From Demequina sp. (GTDB taxonomy: Bacteria; Actinomycetota; Actinomycetes; Actinomycetales; Demequinaceae), in contig JANQAD010000001.1 in the NCBI GenBank assembly GCA_024707205.1, positions 248,001-312,000 of the forward strand: DNA of 64,000 nucleotides, given 5' to 3'. The translations under genes and the position numbers were made by a program. The notes below the pieces were generated by a model. That model was not told where the DNA came from and did no database searches. It saw only the letters and a list, made by a program, of their open reading frames with translations. Numbering within the stretch: position 1 is the first letter of the stretch; each line of letters opens with the position of its first letter. Below are positions 36,075-44,434 of the stretch, in pieces.

Positions 36075-36660
36075 CTCTTCATTCGCCGCGCCCTGGTGGG
36101 TTGACTTCGCCTTGAAGCACCGGCCGTTTGACTGCGTCCACGACTGGGATCGCGGGGACGACGTCCCCTGGATCGACCCGCGGATGGCGCTGCTTTCGCG
36201 GGCGGTTCCAACACAGTTCGCGCTCGACGGCGAGTCGCTCAGCGCGGACGAGCTCCACTCCCGCATGACCGATGCCTGGGCCGAGTTTCAGGCGCCCATT
36301 GAGGCCGACGCTGACACCCGTTCGCGGTTGGGCTGGCTCGCGCTTGAGTCGGCCTGGGAAGCGCCCGACGCTGGCGTCGTGATCGCGCGCGGCGGCTGGG
36401 CGGGGTTCACGCGGGCCAGGGCACGGCAGTGGTGCTGGAACCTGTTCCAGTTTGAGCCGCAGGGGTTCTCCCTGCCGCTCGCCACGATCTCGCTGCCGGG
36501 AGTGAAGGAGTGGCTCGGTGGCGGGGTGCCGGACGTGCGTGGCTACGCGCCACGGGCGCGGAAGCTGGAGGCCAACGGAGTGACACCGGAGGCGTACCGG
36601 CGAGCGAAGGAGCGCGAAGGGAAGGTGACGTTTACCAGGAGGGATGTGACGTTTGAGTAG
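36067..36660 (+). CDS. Hypothetical protein (197 aa)
   Basis: A 197-residue soluble protein rich in Trp and Asp (PWWVDFALKHRPFDCVHDWD, then LGWLALESAWEAPDAGVVIA). No catalytic motif recognised. The C-terminus is basic (RAKEREGKVTFTRRDV). It is coupled to the 129-aa gene by overlap. A copy of the dispersed 10-mer lies inside at 36363-36372. Confidence 0.55.
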   Translation: MPDSSFAAPWWVDFALKHRPFDCVHDWDRGDDVPWIDPRMALLSRAVPTQFALDGESLSADELHSRMTDAWAEFQAPIEADADTRSRLGWLALESAWEAPDAGVVIARGGWAGFTRARARQWCWNLFQFEPQGFSLPLATISLPGVKEWLGGGVPDVRGYAPRARKLEANGVTPEAYRRAKEREGKVTFTRRDVTFE

Positions 36661-36665
36661 CCTCT

Positions 36666-36714
36666 GTCACCCTGCGCGAAGCCCTCCGTCACCCTGCGCG
36701 AAGCCGCAGGGTCC
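36666..36714. repeat. Palindromic intergenic repeat, half copy plus full copy
   Basis: Directly after a stop codon there is a half unit (GTCACCCTGCGCGAAGCCC at 36666-36684) followed by a full unit (36688-36714) with stem ACCCTGCG / CGCAGGGT and loop CGAAGC. The stem is identical to the copy at 35500. The head-to-tail half unit suggests recombination or slippage within a repeat array. Confidence 0.75.
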
Positions 36715-36754
36715 AATGTCGCCCCATATCCTTGGATCGACTGGAAGGTGCACG

Positions 36755-37037
36755 ATGGTCAAGTCCCCAGGTCTGCTGGACAACCGCATTGCAATCCGCA
36801 TCTCCGCCACCGACCGCGAACTCGTGGTTCGCGCGGCCGCATCGACTGGCGCGTCCGCCTCCGAGTTCGCGCGCGACATCTTGCGCGTTTCGGCTCAACG
36901 GACGCTCGCCGATCGCACGGAGTTCGTGCTCTCGCCCGAGGAGACCGTGCTGTGGGAGGGGACTCATGGAACGGCCCGTGCGGGACCTTGAAGGGCTTCG
37001 CTCGTTCATGGACCGGCCAAGCCCGTTCGTTGAGTGA
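36755..37037 (+). pseudogene. DUF1778 (TacA-like) antitoxin, frameshifted
   Basis: A ribbon-helix-helix antitoxin of about 94 codons. The DNA-binding start LDNRIAIRISATDRELVVRA and the EFVLSPEETVLWEG segment are in frame. The toxin-binding tail (LMERPVRDLEGLRSF, MDRPSPFVE) is in another frame. One extra G in the GAGGGG run near 36955-36962 explains the break, and length is one over a multiple of three. As written the toxin-binding end is lost. A GNAT toxin would normally follow directly; only a remnant is found, at 37742. Confidence 0.72.
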
Positions 37038-37154
37038 GGGTGAAGGGTGCTTGCCGATTCCCGAGGGCTGCCCGTACCCTTGGAAACACGGCGGGCGTTA
37101 GCCCTTGGAGCCTGGCAGTGATCCGGACGGTTCGCGGGCCAGGCTCACGTGTAT

Positions 37155-37688
37155 CTAGAGGTCAGTCACCACTGCTGCCAGGATCGGTTGCACCCGCCGC
37201 CGCCAATCGCCGCCTCTCGCGTAACTCCAGGCCACGGCGTCACTGATCCAGAGGCGCGGCTCAGTCGTGGGCGAATCATGCATCCACCTGAGGTGTGGGC
37301 CCTGGTTCGCTGTCGTCATCGAGCGATGGATGACAGCCTGGTCAACTGCAACGAGTGACTCGTCTCGCTCGATGACGAGGCTAGTTGCGCGCGCCTCCAG
37401 GAGGTCCGCTACGAGAACTTCAAGCAACAAGTCTCTTGAGCGCTTCGCGCTTGTTGTCACGTACACGTGGGACGTGACTGGAAGCGAGGTCATGACGGCG
37501 AGGATTGCCCGCCTTCGGCGGTCTGACTCCTTTGAGAAGTGGACCCGGCGCTGGCCCGGTAGGACGAGTGAGCGGAGCTCCTTGGCAACGTCAACGAGAT
37601 CGAGCGGCGCGATAGCCGTGGCGACGACGATGTAGTCACGGGACTTGGACTCGTCCACAAACACATGCGCGCCCGCTTCGTAGGTCAT
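37155..37688 (-). CDS. DUF3800 domain-containing protein
   Basis: A protein of about 177 residues with the DUF3800 opening AHVFVDESKSRDYIVVATAI (the conserved D-E-S/T-G/K after a strand), REHF-like RVHFSKESDRRRRAILAVM and the C-terminal LWISDAVAWSYARGGDWRRR (conserved Asp and aromatic residues). DUF3800 has an RNase-H-like fold and is common in defence and mobile regions; its activity is not established. ATG at 37688 used. It lies between the broken DUF1778 antitoxin gene and a GNAT remnant, on the opposite strand to both. Confidence 0.8.
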   Translation of the reverse strand: MTYEAGAHVFVDESKSRDYIVVATAIAPLDLVDVAKELRSLVLPGQRRVHFSKESDRRRRAILAVMTSLPVTSHVYVTTSAKRSRDLLLEVLVADLLEARATSLVIERDESLVAVDQAVIHRSMTTANQGPHLRWMHDSPTTEPRLWISDAVAWSYARGGDWRRRVQPILAAVVTDL

Positions 37689-37741
37689 GAGCGCACGGTA
37701 GCGACCTTTCCCCACACAGACCGGCGTCTTCCACAGGCCCG

Positions 37742-37930
37742 ATCAGCTGCAAGTCCAGCGCACTTCGCGATGTCCGGCTTTGGGCCGCCGCTGCGGGCAG
37801 CATGACCGGATGCCGCGGGCTCATAGTGCATGCAGAGAACGCAGGAGCCCGCGAGTTCTACATGCACGCCCTCCCTGGATTCGAGGCGAGCCCCGCGGAG
37901 GCGCACGACCACCTCGTAGTCGACGTGTGA
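37742..37930 (+). pseudogene. GNAT (TacT-like) toxin remnant, C-terminal part only
   Basis: An open stretch ending in TGA at 37928-37930 reads ALRDVRLWAAAAGSMTGCRG, then LIVHAENAGAREFYMHALPG, FEASPAEAHDHLVVDV. This matches the end of GNAT toxins: a helix, a buried strand ending in VHA, A-x-x-FY and GF. The N-terminal half is missing. Taken with the DUF1778 gene 700 bases upstream, it looks like a TacAT pair split and decayed around the DUF3800 gene. The alignment is from memory of the family pattern. Confidence 0.45.
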
Positions 37931-38087
37931 CACCCTAGAAAGCGCGAAGCCTGGCTGACCCACCGTCCGGAGGGCTGCCAGGCTCACTTCTCAGGGCTAG
38001 TGCCCGTCGCACTCTCGATGTTGTCGTGGGCGGCTTTCCGTGTCAATCGTCTCTGCCCCGGGTCCCGCCGCTCGCTACGCTCCAATC

Positions 38088-38744
38088 ATGGATATCGCGA
38101 GCCACGGCCCCTTCCACGACCCCTGGCGTCGGCCCGAGCCCAACCTCCGCCCTGCCCCAGCGACCCCGAGAGGCTTCCGCATCCGTGTGGACCTCTTGGA
38201 AACCAAGCCCCCGGTGTGGCGCCGCATCGAGGTTCCGGGAGACATCCTCCTGCCCCGGCTGCACGAGGTGCTCCAGGCCGCGATGGGTTGGACGGACAGC
38301 CACCTGCACCGTTTCCGCACGGGCAACGAGCGCAACGCTCCCGAGTTCCTCACCCAGTTCGACCTCGACGAAGGTGGCGAGGGCATGCTCGAAGACGATG
38401 TGCGCCTGGATCAGCTCGTCGCCGCCGAGGGCGATCGCCTCTGGTACGACTACGACTTCGGAGACGGTTGGGACCACGTCCTGCGCGTTGAGAAGGTGTT
38501 CGACGCTCCCCCGGCCAAGCCGTCATGCGTCGCCGGCAAGCTCGCCTGCCCACCTGAGGACTGCGGCGGCCCGTGGGCCTACCGCGAACTCGCAGACTGG
38601 GTGCGTAGCGGCTACGACGCAGGGCGGGTGCCGGACCAGTTCGCCGATGCTGCAGAAGCACTCATGTGGCTGCCCGAGGGGTGGCATCCTGACACGTTTG
38701 ATGTCGCCGAGGCGAACGCGGCGGTCGCTTCACTTATCGCCTAG
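38088..38744 (+). CDS. Plasmid pRiA4b ORF-3 family protein
   Basis: A 218-residue soluble protein. It carries the PRiA4_ORF3 pattern: FRIRVDLLETKPPVWRRIEV, LHEVLQAAMGWTDSHLHRF, LWYDYDFGDGWDHVLRVEKV and CVAGKLACPPEDCGGPWAY. The GDxWxH motif and the CPPEDCGG turn are the family hallmarks. The family is widespread on plasmids and chromosomes; function unknown. The ATG at 38088 opens before the domain. Confidence 0.88.
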   Translation: MDIASHGPFHDPWRRPEPNLRPAPATPRGFRIRVDLLETKPPVWRRIEVPGDILLPRLHEVLQAAMGWTDSHLHRFRTGNERNAPEFLTQFDLDEGGEGMLEDDVRLDQLVAAEGDRLWYDYDFGDGWDHVLRVEKVFDAPPAKPSCVAGKLACPPEDCGGPWAYRELADWVRSGYDAGRVPDQFADAAEALMWLPEGWHPDTFDVAEANAAVASLIA

Positions 38745-38797
38745 CGCCGCCGGCGACCGGTGATTTCGCGTGGTTGCGCGGTCGTTCGCCTGAACCG

Positions 38798-38807
38798 GCC
38801 CGACGCT
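38798..38807 (+). repeat. Dispersed 10-mer GCCCGACGCT, intergenic example
   Basis: One of 19 copies of GCCCGACGCT found on the two strands of the window. This one is in the 223-base gap between two convergent genes and so cannot be explained by coding constraint. Other copies and the counts are given in the findings. Confidence 0.7.
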
Positions 38808-38967
38808 GGGGCTGGGTGGCGACGCCCGCTCTCCCGTCGCGGCTCCCCAGTTGTGTCATGGTAAGTCTCTCGACAGTATGCGATGAGGTGTCAACTCTTC
38901 GGCCGACTGTTCGGCTTGACTAGATCGATCGCGCGAGGACCGTTGCGCTTGGGCGTGCGCCCGGTAC

Positions 38968-39573
38968 TCAGCCAGCCACCCTGATGTACTTCACGTGGCT
39001 GGTCCAAAGTTTGCGCTTGGCGACCTTCTTGCCGGGCTTCGGTGCGTCGATGATGTAGCCGTTCCCTGCGTAGATCGCAACGTGATGGACGTCGGTGAAC
39101 CACACGAGGTCACCGGGCCGCGCCTTCGCGCGCGAGACGGTCTTGCCAGCGTGGCGCTGCGCACTGCTAGTCCTCGGGATGCTCTTGCCTGCCGCCTTGT
39201 ACACGTACCGCGTGAAGCCGGAGCAGTCGAATCCCGTCTTGGGGCTCGTGCCGCCGCGCTTGTACCTAACGCCGATGTACCTCTTGGCGGTGCTGACGAG
39301 CTTCTTGGACTCGGCGGCGCGCTTCTTGGCGATCGCCACGGCCTTCGCCTGCGCCGCCACTTTGGCGGCTGCTGCTTCTTGAGCTGCGAGCTCCGACGCG
39401 GAGGTCTCCGCGAGCGACGAATCCGACACTGCCGAGATCTCGGGGTCGGGCGTGGTGGAAGAGAGTTCTAGGTCCGAAGCGAAGGCTTCGGCGGGCGAGG
39501 CCATAAGAAGGAGGCTTCCTCCGATGGCCGCTGCGGACATGGACATGATCCTGCTGCGGGTGCTGGTGAACAT
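38968..39573 (-). CDS. NlpC/P60 family cell-wall endopeptidase
   Basis: A 201-residue exported peptidoglycan hydrolase. The signal peptide ends near AEA-F (residue 30), followed by an Ala/Lys coiled coil (60-95) and the NlpC/P60 domain: AKRYIGVRYKRGGTSPKTGF, then DCSGF with the catalytic Cys (117), a RPGDLVWF strand, and the catalytic His in DVHHVAIYAG (163-164). The family cuts the D-glutamyl to diamino-acid bond in wall peptides. A 351-base leader region lies upstream. Confidence 0.92.
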   Translation of the reverse strand: MFTSTRSRIMSMSAAAIGGSLLLMASPAEAFASDLELSSTTPDPEISAVSDSSLAETSASELAAQEAAAAKVAAQAKAVAIAKKRAAESKKLVSTAKRYIGVRYKRGGTSPKTGFDCSGFTRYVYKAAGKSIPRTSSAQRHAGKTVSRAKARPGDLVWFTDVHHVAIYAGNGYIIDAPKPGKKVAKRKLWTSHVKYIRVAG

Positions 39574-39924
39574 GAAATGGTTGCGTCGACTCGGCCCTCA
39601 TTGAACAAACTGCCTGGGCGGTCGGTGCGGCCTCTCTTTCGTTGGATTGCGGGCCTTTTTGGGCCAGGTGACCCAACGCTTGGCCCGACCCTTTGGTTGC
39701 AGGGAACCTTCTACTGTGACCGAGGCGAGGGGTCTCCGGACTGCGATATTGACGTGACTCCGAACACCTCGGTCACGGGCAGCCCTGGCCTCGGCAAGGG
39801 GAACCTTAGGGTTCACCACAGTGTTGTCAGGCGACGGTCACAAGTTGGGAAGCGGTGAACGGCGCCCCTAGCGACGCACATTTCGCGTCGCGCGGTCCCG
39901 CCCCGATTTCACTACGCTGGCGCC
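39574..39924. other. Long intergenic leader region with an inverted repeat
   Basis: These 351 bases separate the divergent NlpC/P60 and GIY-YIG/DUF2075 genes. No gene was found. A perfect 10-bp inverted repeat, GTGACCGAGG (39716-39725) and CCTCGGTCAC (39767-39776), encloses a further short hairpin. Two near-identical runs, AGGGAACCTT at 39701-39710 and GGGGAACCTT at 39798-39807, flank it. I looked for the c-di-AMP (ydaO) riboswitch that often precedes cell-wall hydrolase genes and did not find its conserved segments. Confidence 0.5.
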
Positions 39925-41706
39925 ATGGCTACGCCGGGTGCGCTCCCAGAGTCAAGACTTCCGCAAGCGAGGATCGAACGCCACCCCTTTACACCGCAAG
40001 CCCTAGCCGCCTGGCAAGACGCCACCAACCGCCACCGCAACTGGCCCGTCGTCTACACCTTGACCAACACCCGCGAGGTCTACGTGGGCGAGACCGTCAA
40101 CGCGGCGGCCCGCATGCGCCAGCACCTGGACGCCAAAGAGAAGCAGCACCTCGAGGAGGTGCGCATCATCCTCGACGACACCTTCAACAAGTCCGCCTGC
40201 CTGGATCTCGAGTCATTCCTCATCCGCATGTTCTCAGGCGACGGCCAACTCACCGTGCTCAACCGCAACGACGGCGTCACCGACGCCAACTACTTCCAGC
40301 GCGAGACCTACCGCGAGCAGTTCGAGCAGATCTTCGAGCAACTCCGCACCCAGGGCCTCTTCGCCAAGCGCATCCCGGAAATCGTCAACAGCGACCTCTT
40401 CAAGCTCTCTCCCTTCAAAGCGCTCAACGCCGACCAAGAGGCGGTCATCGAGGACATCCTTGAGGGCCTCTTCCGCGACCTCGAGGCCAACGCCGACTCC
40501 ACCGCCGTGATCCAAGGCGGCCCCGGCACGGGTAAGACCATCGTCGCGATTTACCTGCTCAAACTCATTGCCGACATCCGTGCCCGTAACGACGTGGACA
40601 CCGGCGAATCGGACACGCCCTTCAGCGAGTTCTTCACCGAGGGCTACCCACAAGTGCTCGCGGGCGCCCGCATCGGCCTCGTGGTCCCGCAGCAGTCGCT
40701 GCGCGCGTCCATCAAGAAGGTCTTCAAGCGCACGCCCGGTCTCAGCGTCGACATGGTCCTCACACCCTACGAGGTCGCCAAGTCCCCCACCCCGTTCGAC
40801 CTCCTCATCGTCGACGAAACCCACCGCCTCACGCAGTACGCCGCCCAGGCGATGGGCACCCTCACCAAGGAGTACCGCGAGATCAGCAAGCGCCTCGCAC
40901 GTCCCGGCGAGGACTGGGAGGACCTCACGCAGATCGACTGGATCGTTCGCTCCAGCCGCCACCAGATATTCCTGCTCGACGAGGGTCAAAGCGTCCGTCC
41001 CGCCGACGTCCCGCACGCCGCCCTGGAAGCCCTCCGCGCAAACGCGCGCGACTCTGAGCGCCGGTACCGCCTGCGGTCGCAGATGCGGGTGGCGGCCGGG
41101 GATGACTACCTCGCGTTCGTGCGTGGCCTTCTCAGCGACAAGGAGCCCGACGCTGTGGCTGGCTTCAGCGGCTACGACTTGCGTTTCTTTGACAGGGCCG
41201 ACGCTATGTACCAGGCGATTCGCGAGCGCGAGGCCAAGCACGGGCTGGCCCGGCTCGTGGCCGGATACGGATGGAAGTGGAACTCAAAGGGTGCCTCCGA
41301 GGACGAATTCGTGTGGGACATCGAAGTCGACGGACTGAGGCTGTGTTGGAACCGGACGGCGGCCGATTGGATCAACTCCCCCACGTCTATCCGTGAAGTC
41401 GGCTCGATCCACACCGTCCAGGGCTACGACCTCAACTACGCCGGGGTGATCATCGGCCCGGAGCTCTATCTGGACCGCGTAGCGGGTCGCATCTGTCTCA
41501 ACCGCGACAGCTACTTCGACACAAAGGGCAAGGCGGCAAACAACCTGCGCGGCATCACCTACTCGGATGAGGATGTGCTCGCGATGGTCAAGAACGCCTA
41601 CAACGTGCTCCTCACGCGTGGAATGCGCGGCACCTATGTCTACGTCGTAGATCCTGCGCTGCGGGCGCATTTGCGTCGCTTCTTCCCGCGCACAGTGGAA
41701 GGCTGA
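39925..41706 (+). CDS. GIY-YIG nuclease domain fused to DUF2075 (Schlafen-like) helicase
   Basis: A 593-residue protein. Residues 40-125 resemble a GIY-YIG endonuclease (PVVYTLTNTREVYVGETVNA, RMRQHLD, LDLESFLIRMF), which would cut nucleic acid. Residues 165-590 are a superfamily 1 ATPase/helicase of the DUF2075 type: Walker A GGPGTGKT (198-205), Walker B LLIVDETHRL, RSQMR, VGSIHTVQGYDLNYAGVIIG and NAYNVLLTRGMRGTYVYV. It is followed 4 bases later by a MazG-like pyrophosphohydrolase. The domain mix suggests phage defence, but that role is inference. Confidence 0.85.
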   Translation: MATPGALPESRLPQARIERHPFTPQALAAWQDATNRHRNWPVVYTLTNTREVYVGETVNAAARMRQHLDAKEKQHLEEVRIILDDTFNKSACLDLESFLIRMFSGDGQLTVLNRNDGVTDANYFQRETYREQFEQIFEQLRTQGLFAKRIPEIVNSDLFKLSPFKALNADQEAVIEDILEGLFRDLEANADSTAVIQGGPGTGKTIVAIYLLKLIADIRARNDVDTGESDTPFSEFFTEGYPQVLAGARIGLVVPQQSLRASIKKVFKRTPGLSVDMVLTPYEVAKSPTPFDLLIVDETHRLTQYAAQAMGTLTKEYREISKRLARPGEDWEDLTQIDWIVRSSRHQIFLLDEGQSVRPADVPHAALEALRANARDSERRYRLRSQMRVAAGDDYLAFVRGLLSDKEPDAVAGFSGYDLRFFDRADAMYQAIREREAKHGLARLVAGYGWKWNSKGASEDEFVWDIEVDGLRLCWNRTAADWINSPTSIREVGSIHTVQGYDLNYAGVIIGPELYLDRVAGRICLNRDSYFDTKGKAANNLRGITYSDEDVLAMVKNAYNVLLTRGMRGTYVYVVDPALRAHLRRFFPRTVEG

Positions 41707-41710
41707 CCTC

Positions 41711-42067
41711 ATGACTGAGATCGACTCCATCCGTGAACTCACCGCCCAGATCCGCGAGTTCGCGGTCGAGCGCGACTGGGAGAAGTTCCACGACCCCAAA
41801 TCGCTGATCTTGGCGCTCGTGGGCGAGGTCGGGGAACTCGCAGAACTGTTCCAGTGGATCCCCACCGACGGTGCGCTCGAGGAGTTCGCCAAGCCGGAGC
41901 GCAAGCAACGGGCAGCCGAGGAAATCAGCGATGTGCTGATCTATCTGTTGAGACTGGCGGATGTGCTAGGCATCGATGTCACTGAGGCGGCACCTGCCAA
42001 ACTCGCGGACTCGCGAGAACGCTTCTCGCCCCTTGCTTTCGACGGCACGGCACCGCTCAAGAACTAA
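41711..42067 (+). CDS. MazG-like nucleotide pyrophosphohydrolase
   Basis: A 118-residue all-alpha NTP pyrophosphohydrolase. The metal-binding motif is LALVGEVGELAELFQW (ExxE pair) with EEISDVLIYLLRLADVLGI (ExxD). Such proteins hydrolyse (d)NTPs, often dCTP or modified nucleotides, to monophosphates. It starts 4 bases after the GIY-YIG/DUF2075 helicase and is clearly its operon partner. The helicase-plus-MazG pairing is a reason to suspect a two-gene defence module that alters nucleotide pools. Confidence 0.9.
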   Translation: MTEIDSIRELTAQIREFAVERDWEKFHDPKSLILALVGEVGELAELFQWIPTDGALEEFAKPERKQRAAEEISDVLIYLLRLADVLGIDVTEAAPAKLADSRERFSPLAFDGTAPLKN

Positions 42068-42110
42068 GGGACCGCATCCGGGTTCACGACGCTGGAATCG
42101 GGCGGGATTT

Positions 42111-43394
42111 TCACGGCGCCCCAGTCAGACTCCGAACCCACCGAACCCAGTTGACCACCGACGCGGCACGCCGCCCAGGTGTACTTCCTGAGAGCGTCGG
42201 GTCGGCCTCGGCGACGCGCTGGGCGATCCAGTCGCGAGACGGCAGTTCCCCCGTGGCCTCCCATGCCTCATATGTCTGACGGAAGGGCTGCTCACGCAAG
42301 ACCAACGCGGCAAGCTGGATGTTCCTTTCCCGGAGCTCGACATCCATCAATTGCTTGCCTGCCGAGTTAAGGGTCCAGTAGGTGCGACCGCCACTTGAGG
42401 TCCGCTCGGCTAGTCCTAGATACGCCAGCGCAGACGCGTAGTAGTCGGCTTGGCGTGAGTCGAACGCGTACCGCTCATAGATTTCTGACAGTGTTGCCGG
42501 CCGAAGATCAAGCACTTCCATCAGGTTTATGACGCGCTCGAATGAGTCTGCCTGTGGAAAGACTCTCTTGGCCGGCCGAAGGTCCGGCAGCGTGGGCTCG
42601 GCAGATTCCACCTGCTCCGCGGTGATCTCATCGTGCTCAAGGATGTACTCCTGATAGGCGGCGAGGGAAAGTGAGTTGTAGTCACCGGGATCGCCGACTT
42701 CGTACCTCCACATGCAGTACTTGCCATTGGTGTACGCGACGTACAGGGGGCTGATCGGTTTGCGCACTCTGTCTGCCCAGGTGCGGAAAGGATAGAAGAG
42801 TTGGCGCACCAAGAAGTCCTCGGCAACGCTCATCTTCGCTTCCACTAGAGCCAGTTGGTTCGCACCTTCCAGCGCGAGATCCACTTCAACTTGCGCATTG
42901 TCGACCTGGAGCCAGAACGGCGCCTCACTTCCGGGTCGGCGGGATTGGACCGAGAACTCAAGTTGCCCAGATGCCATGCGCCCGCTCACGGTGGGCACGA
43001 GTTCGTTCTCCCCTAGGAAGTCGTTCAGCATCCCTGCCGCCAGCGCACAGTTCAGCAAGAGCGTCTCGCTAGACACATGGTTCGTCGTCAGACTCTCAAT
43101 CCAGTCTGGCAGCGGAAAGTACTTCGGAGGTACGCCCAAGGGGGTGAGTGGCTGGTAGGTGTCGAGCGGACCCACCACGTATCGACCACGCGCCACAGGC
43201 AGGATGGAGTAGCCGTAGTCCTTGAAGATCGCCGGCAGATTCACGGCGTGGTCGAACTTAGCCATGAGTCGCGGTTCGCGCTCAACCTTGATGTCGACGG
43301 CGTCGATGTAAGCCAACCCGTCGGCATCGACACGCTCGGGAATCGCGTGCCTCTCAAAGAGCACCCTCCACGCGGCGTCGTTAGTGAGCTGCAT
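42111..43394 (-). CDS. Putative type II restriction endonuclease (PD-(D/E)XK)
   Basis: A 427-residue protein. Residues 165-190 carry a PD-(D/E)XK-like core: Glu 170 and Asp 172 in QVEVDLALEG, then VEAK (Glu 185, Lys 187). The C-terminal third (about 300-350) looks like a winged helix (ATLSEIYERYAFDSRQADYY, ASALAYLGLAERTSSGGRTY). The gene start overlaps the stop of the adenine methylase by 1 base (TGATG), so it is the natural partner of that methylase. Recognition sequence unknown. GC content is lower than in core genes: 70 of 120 bases at 42661-42780. Confidence 0.72.
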   Translation of the reverse strand: MQLTNDAAWRVLFERHAIPERVDADGLAYIDAVDIKVEREPRLMAKFDHAVNLPAIFKDYGYSILPVARGRYVVGPLDTYQPLTPLGVPPKYFPLPDWIESLTTNHVSSETLLLNCALAAGMLNDFLGENELVPTVSGRMASGQLEFSVQSRRPGSEAPFWLQVDNAQVEVDLALEGANQLALVEAKMSVAEDFLVRQLFYPFRTWADRVRKPISPLYVAYTNGKYCMWRYEVGDPGDYNSLSLAAYQEYILEHDEITAEQVESAEPTLPDLRPAKRVFPQADSFERVINLMEVLDLRPATLSEIYERYAFDSRQADYYASALAYLGLAERTSSGGRTYWTLNSAGKQLMDVELRERNIQLAALVLREQPFRQTYEAWEATGELPSRDWIAQRVAEADPTLSGSTPGRRAASVVNWVRWVRSLTGAP

Positions 43395-44247
43395 CAGAAG
43401 TTCCTCACAAGGACCTCGTCGATCGCTCCCCGACCGGCGGCCTTCGAGTTAACGGCGCGAGTGGCGCTAACGATCTCCACTGTGTAGTTCGCGTACTCGG
43501 CTCGGATGAACTCGGTAGCCGAGTTCGACAACAGGAATCGCACACCCCGCGTATTCAGGTCATCGCACGTCTCACGCAGACGGACCTGGTCTGCTCGAGC
43601 GAAGCCGCCCTGGACGTATCCCGTGAAGTTCGAGGTCGCCGAGACGGGGTCGTAAGGAGGATCGAGGTAAGCGAAGTCTCCGGCTGTTGCGGCACGGAGC
43701 GAGTCGGCGTAGTCCCCAGAGCTCAGTTGCGCTTTGGCGCTGCAGAGGTACTCATGTACCGCCTGGAGGGCGGCTCATCGACGATCGCAGGTTTGGCATA
43801 GTGCCCGAACGGCGTGTTGAACAGGCCCGATGCGTTCACGCGATAGAGCCCGTTGTAGCAAGTCTTGTTGAGGTATATGAACCGCGCTGCACGGCGGGCT
43901 GGCGACATCGCCGCGAACGCCTTCGGGTCCCTATCCCAGTCGCGCACGGAGTAGTAGTGCTCAGCCGTGTTCACGTGCTCTCGCAACTCGGCGAGCAGGC
44001 CACGGAGGTCGTCGCGAAGCACCTCGTAAACCTCAATGAGGCCAGAGTTTGCGTCGTTTACCACCGCCCTATGCGGCTGCGTGGCAAAGAGGACAGCGCC
44101 CCCGCCGACGAATGGTTCGAAGTACCGACCATCGTCCCGAGGAATCAAGGGAGCGATCTTGGACAGCAACTGCCGCTTGCCTCCGACCCACTTCACCACT
44201 GGACGGACCATGGGGTTGCGCTGGCCAGCGTCGCGCGCGAACGTCAT
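43394..44247 (-). pseudogene. DNA adenine methylase (Dam/D12 class), frameshifted
   Basis: A Dam-type N6-adenine methyltransferase. The first part has RPVVKWVGGKRQLL (motif X), YFEPFVGGGAVLF (motif I, SAM) and ARRAARFIYLNKTCYNGLYR. After IVDEP the reading frame breaks; the following frame reads ALQAVHEYLCSAKAQLS, then FAYLDPPYDPVSATSNFTGY (motif IV DPPY) and ends EVLVRNF. One missing C at about 43768-43774 explains it, and length is two over a multiple of three. ATG 44247 is used; 44211 is possible. If the break is real, the adjacent restriction enzyme would act without its methylase, which should be lethal, so a base-calling error is likely. Confidence 0.85.
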
Positions 44248-44371
44248 TGGCCCGCGCCCTCGCACAACGGGACGCCCGGAAGACGGCGAATCTCCTGTCT
44301 CGCCGCGCGGTCGCCGTCCTGCGGGTGGGTGAGGGGGATGCTCTGCGCATGGGTGATCGTCACGCGCTACA

Positions 44372-44385
44372 GGGTATTAGTACCC
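44372..44385. promoter_or_regulatory. Inverted repeat GGGTA-TTAG-TACCC, candidate operator
   Basis: A perfect palindrome of 5-bp arms around TTAG in the 187-base gap between the divergent methylase and XRE-regulator genes. Its location, 50 bases before the XRE start and 125 from the methylase start, fits a controller-protein box. Binding is inference. Confidence 0.4.
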
Positions 44386-44434
44386 GGTCTCTGTCACCCT
44401 GGTGAACGCGCCCGGGCACGGAGAAACTTGGGGC

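Noticed and set aside
37038-37154. The missing N-terminal half of a GNAT toxin after the DUF1778 gene
   Set aside because: No frame in this stretch resembles the start of a GNAT protein.
39574-39924. A c-di-AMP (ydaO-type) riboswitch before the NlpC/P60 gene
   Set aside because: The conserved segments expected in that class were not found on the minus strand.
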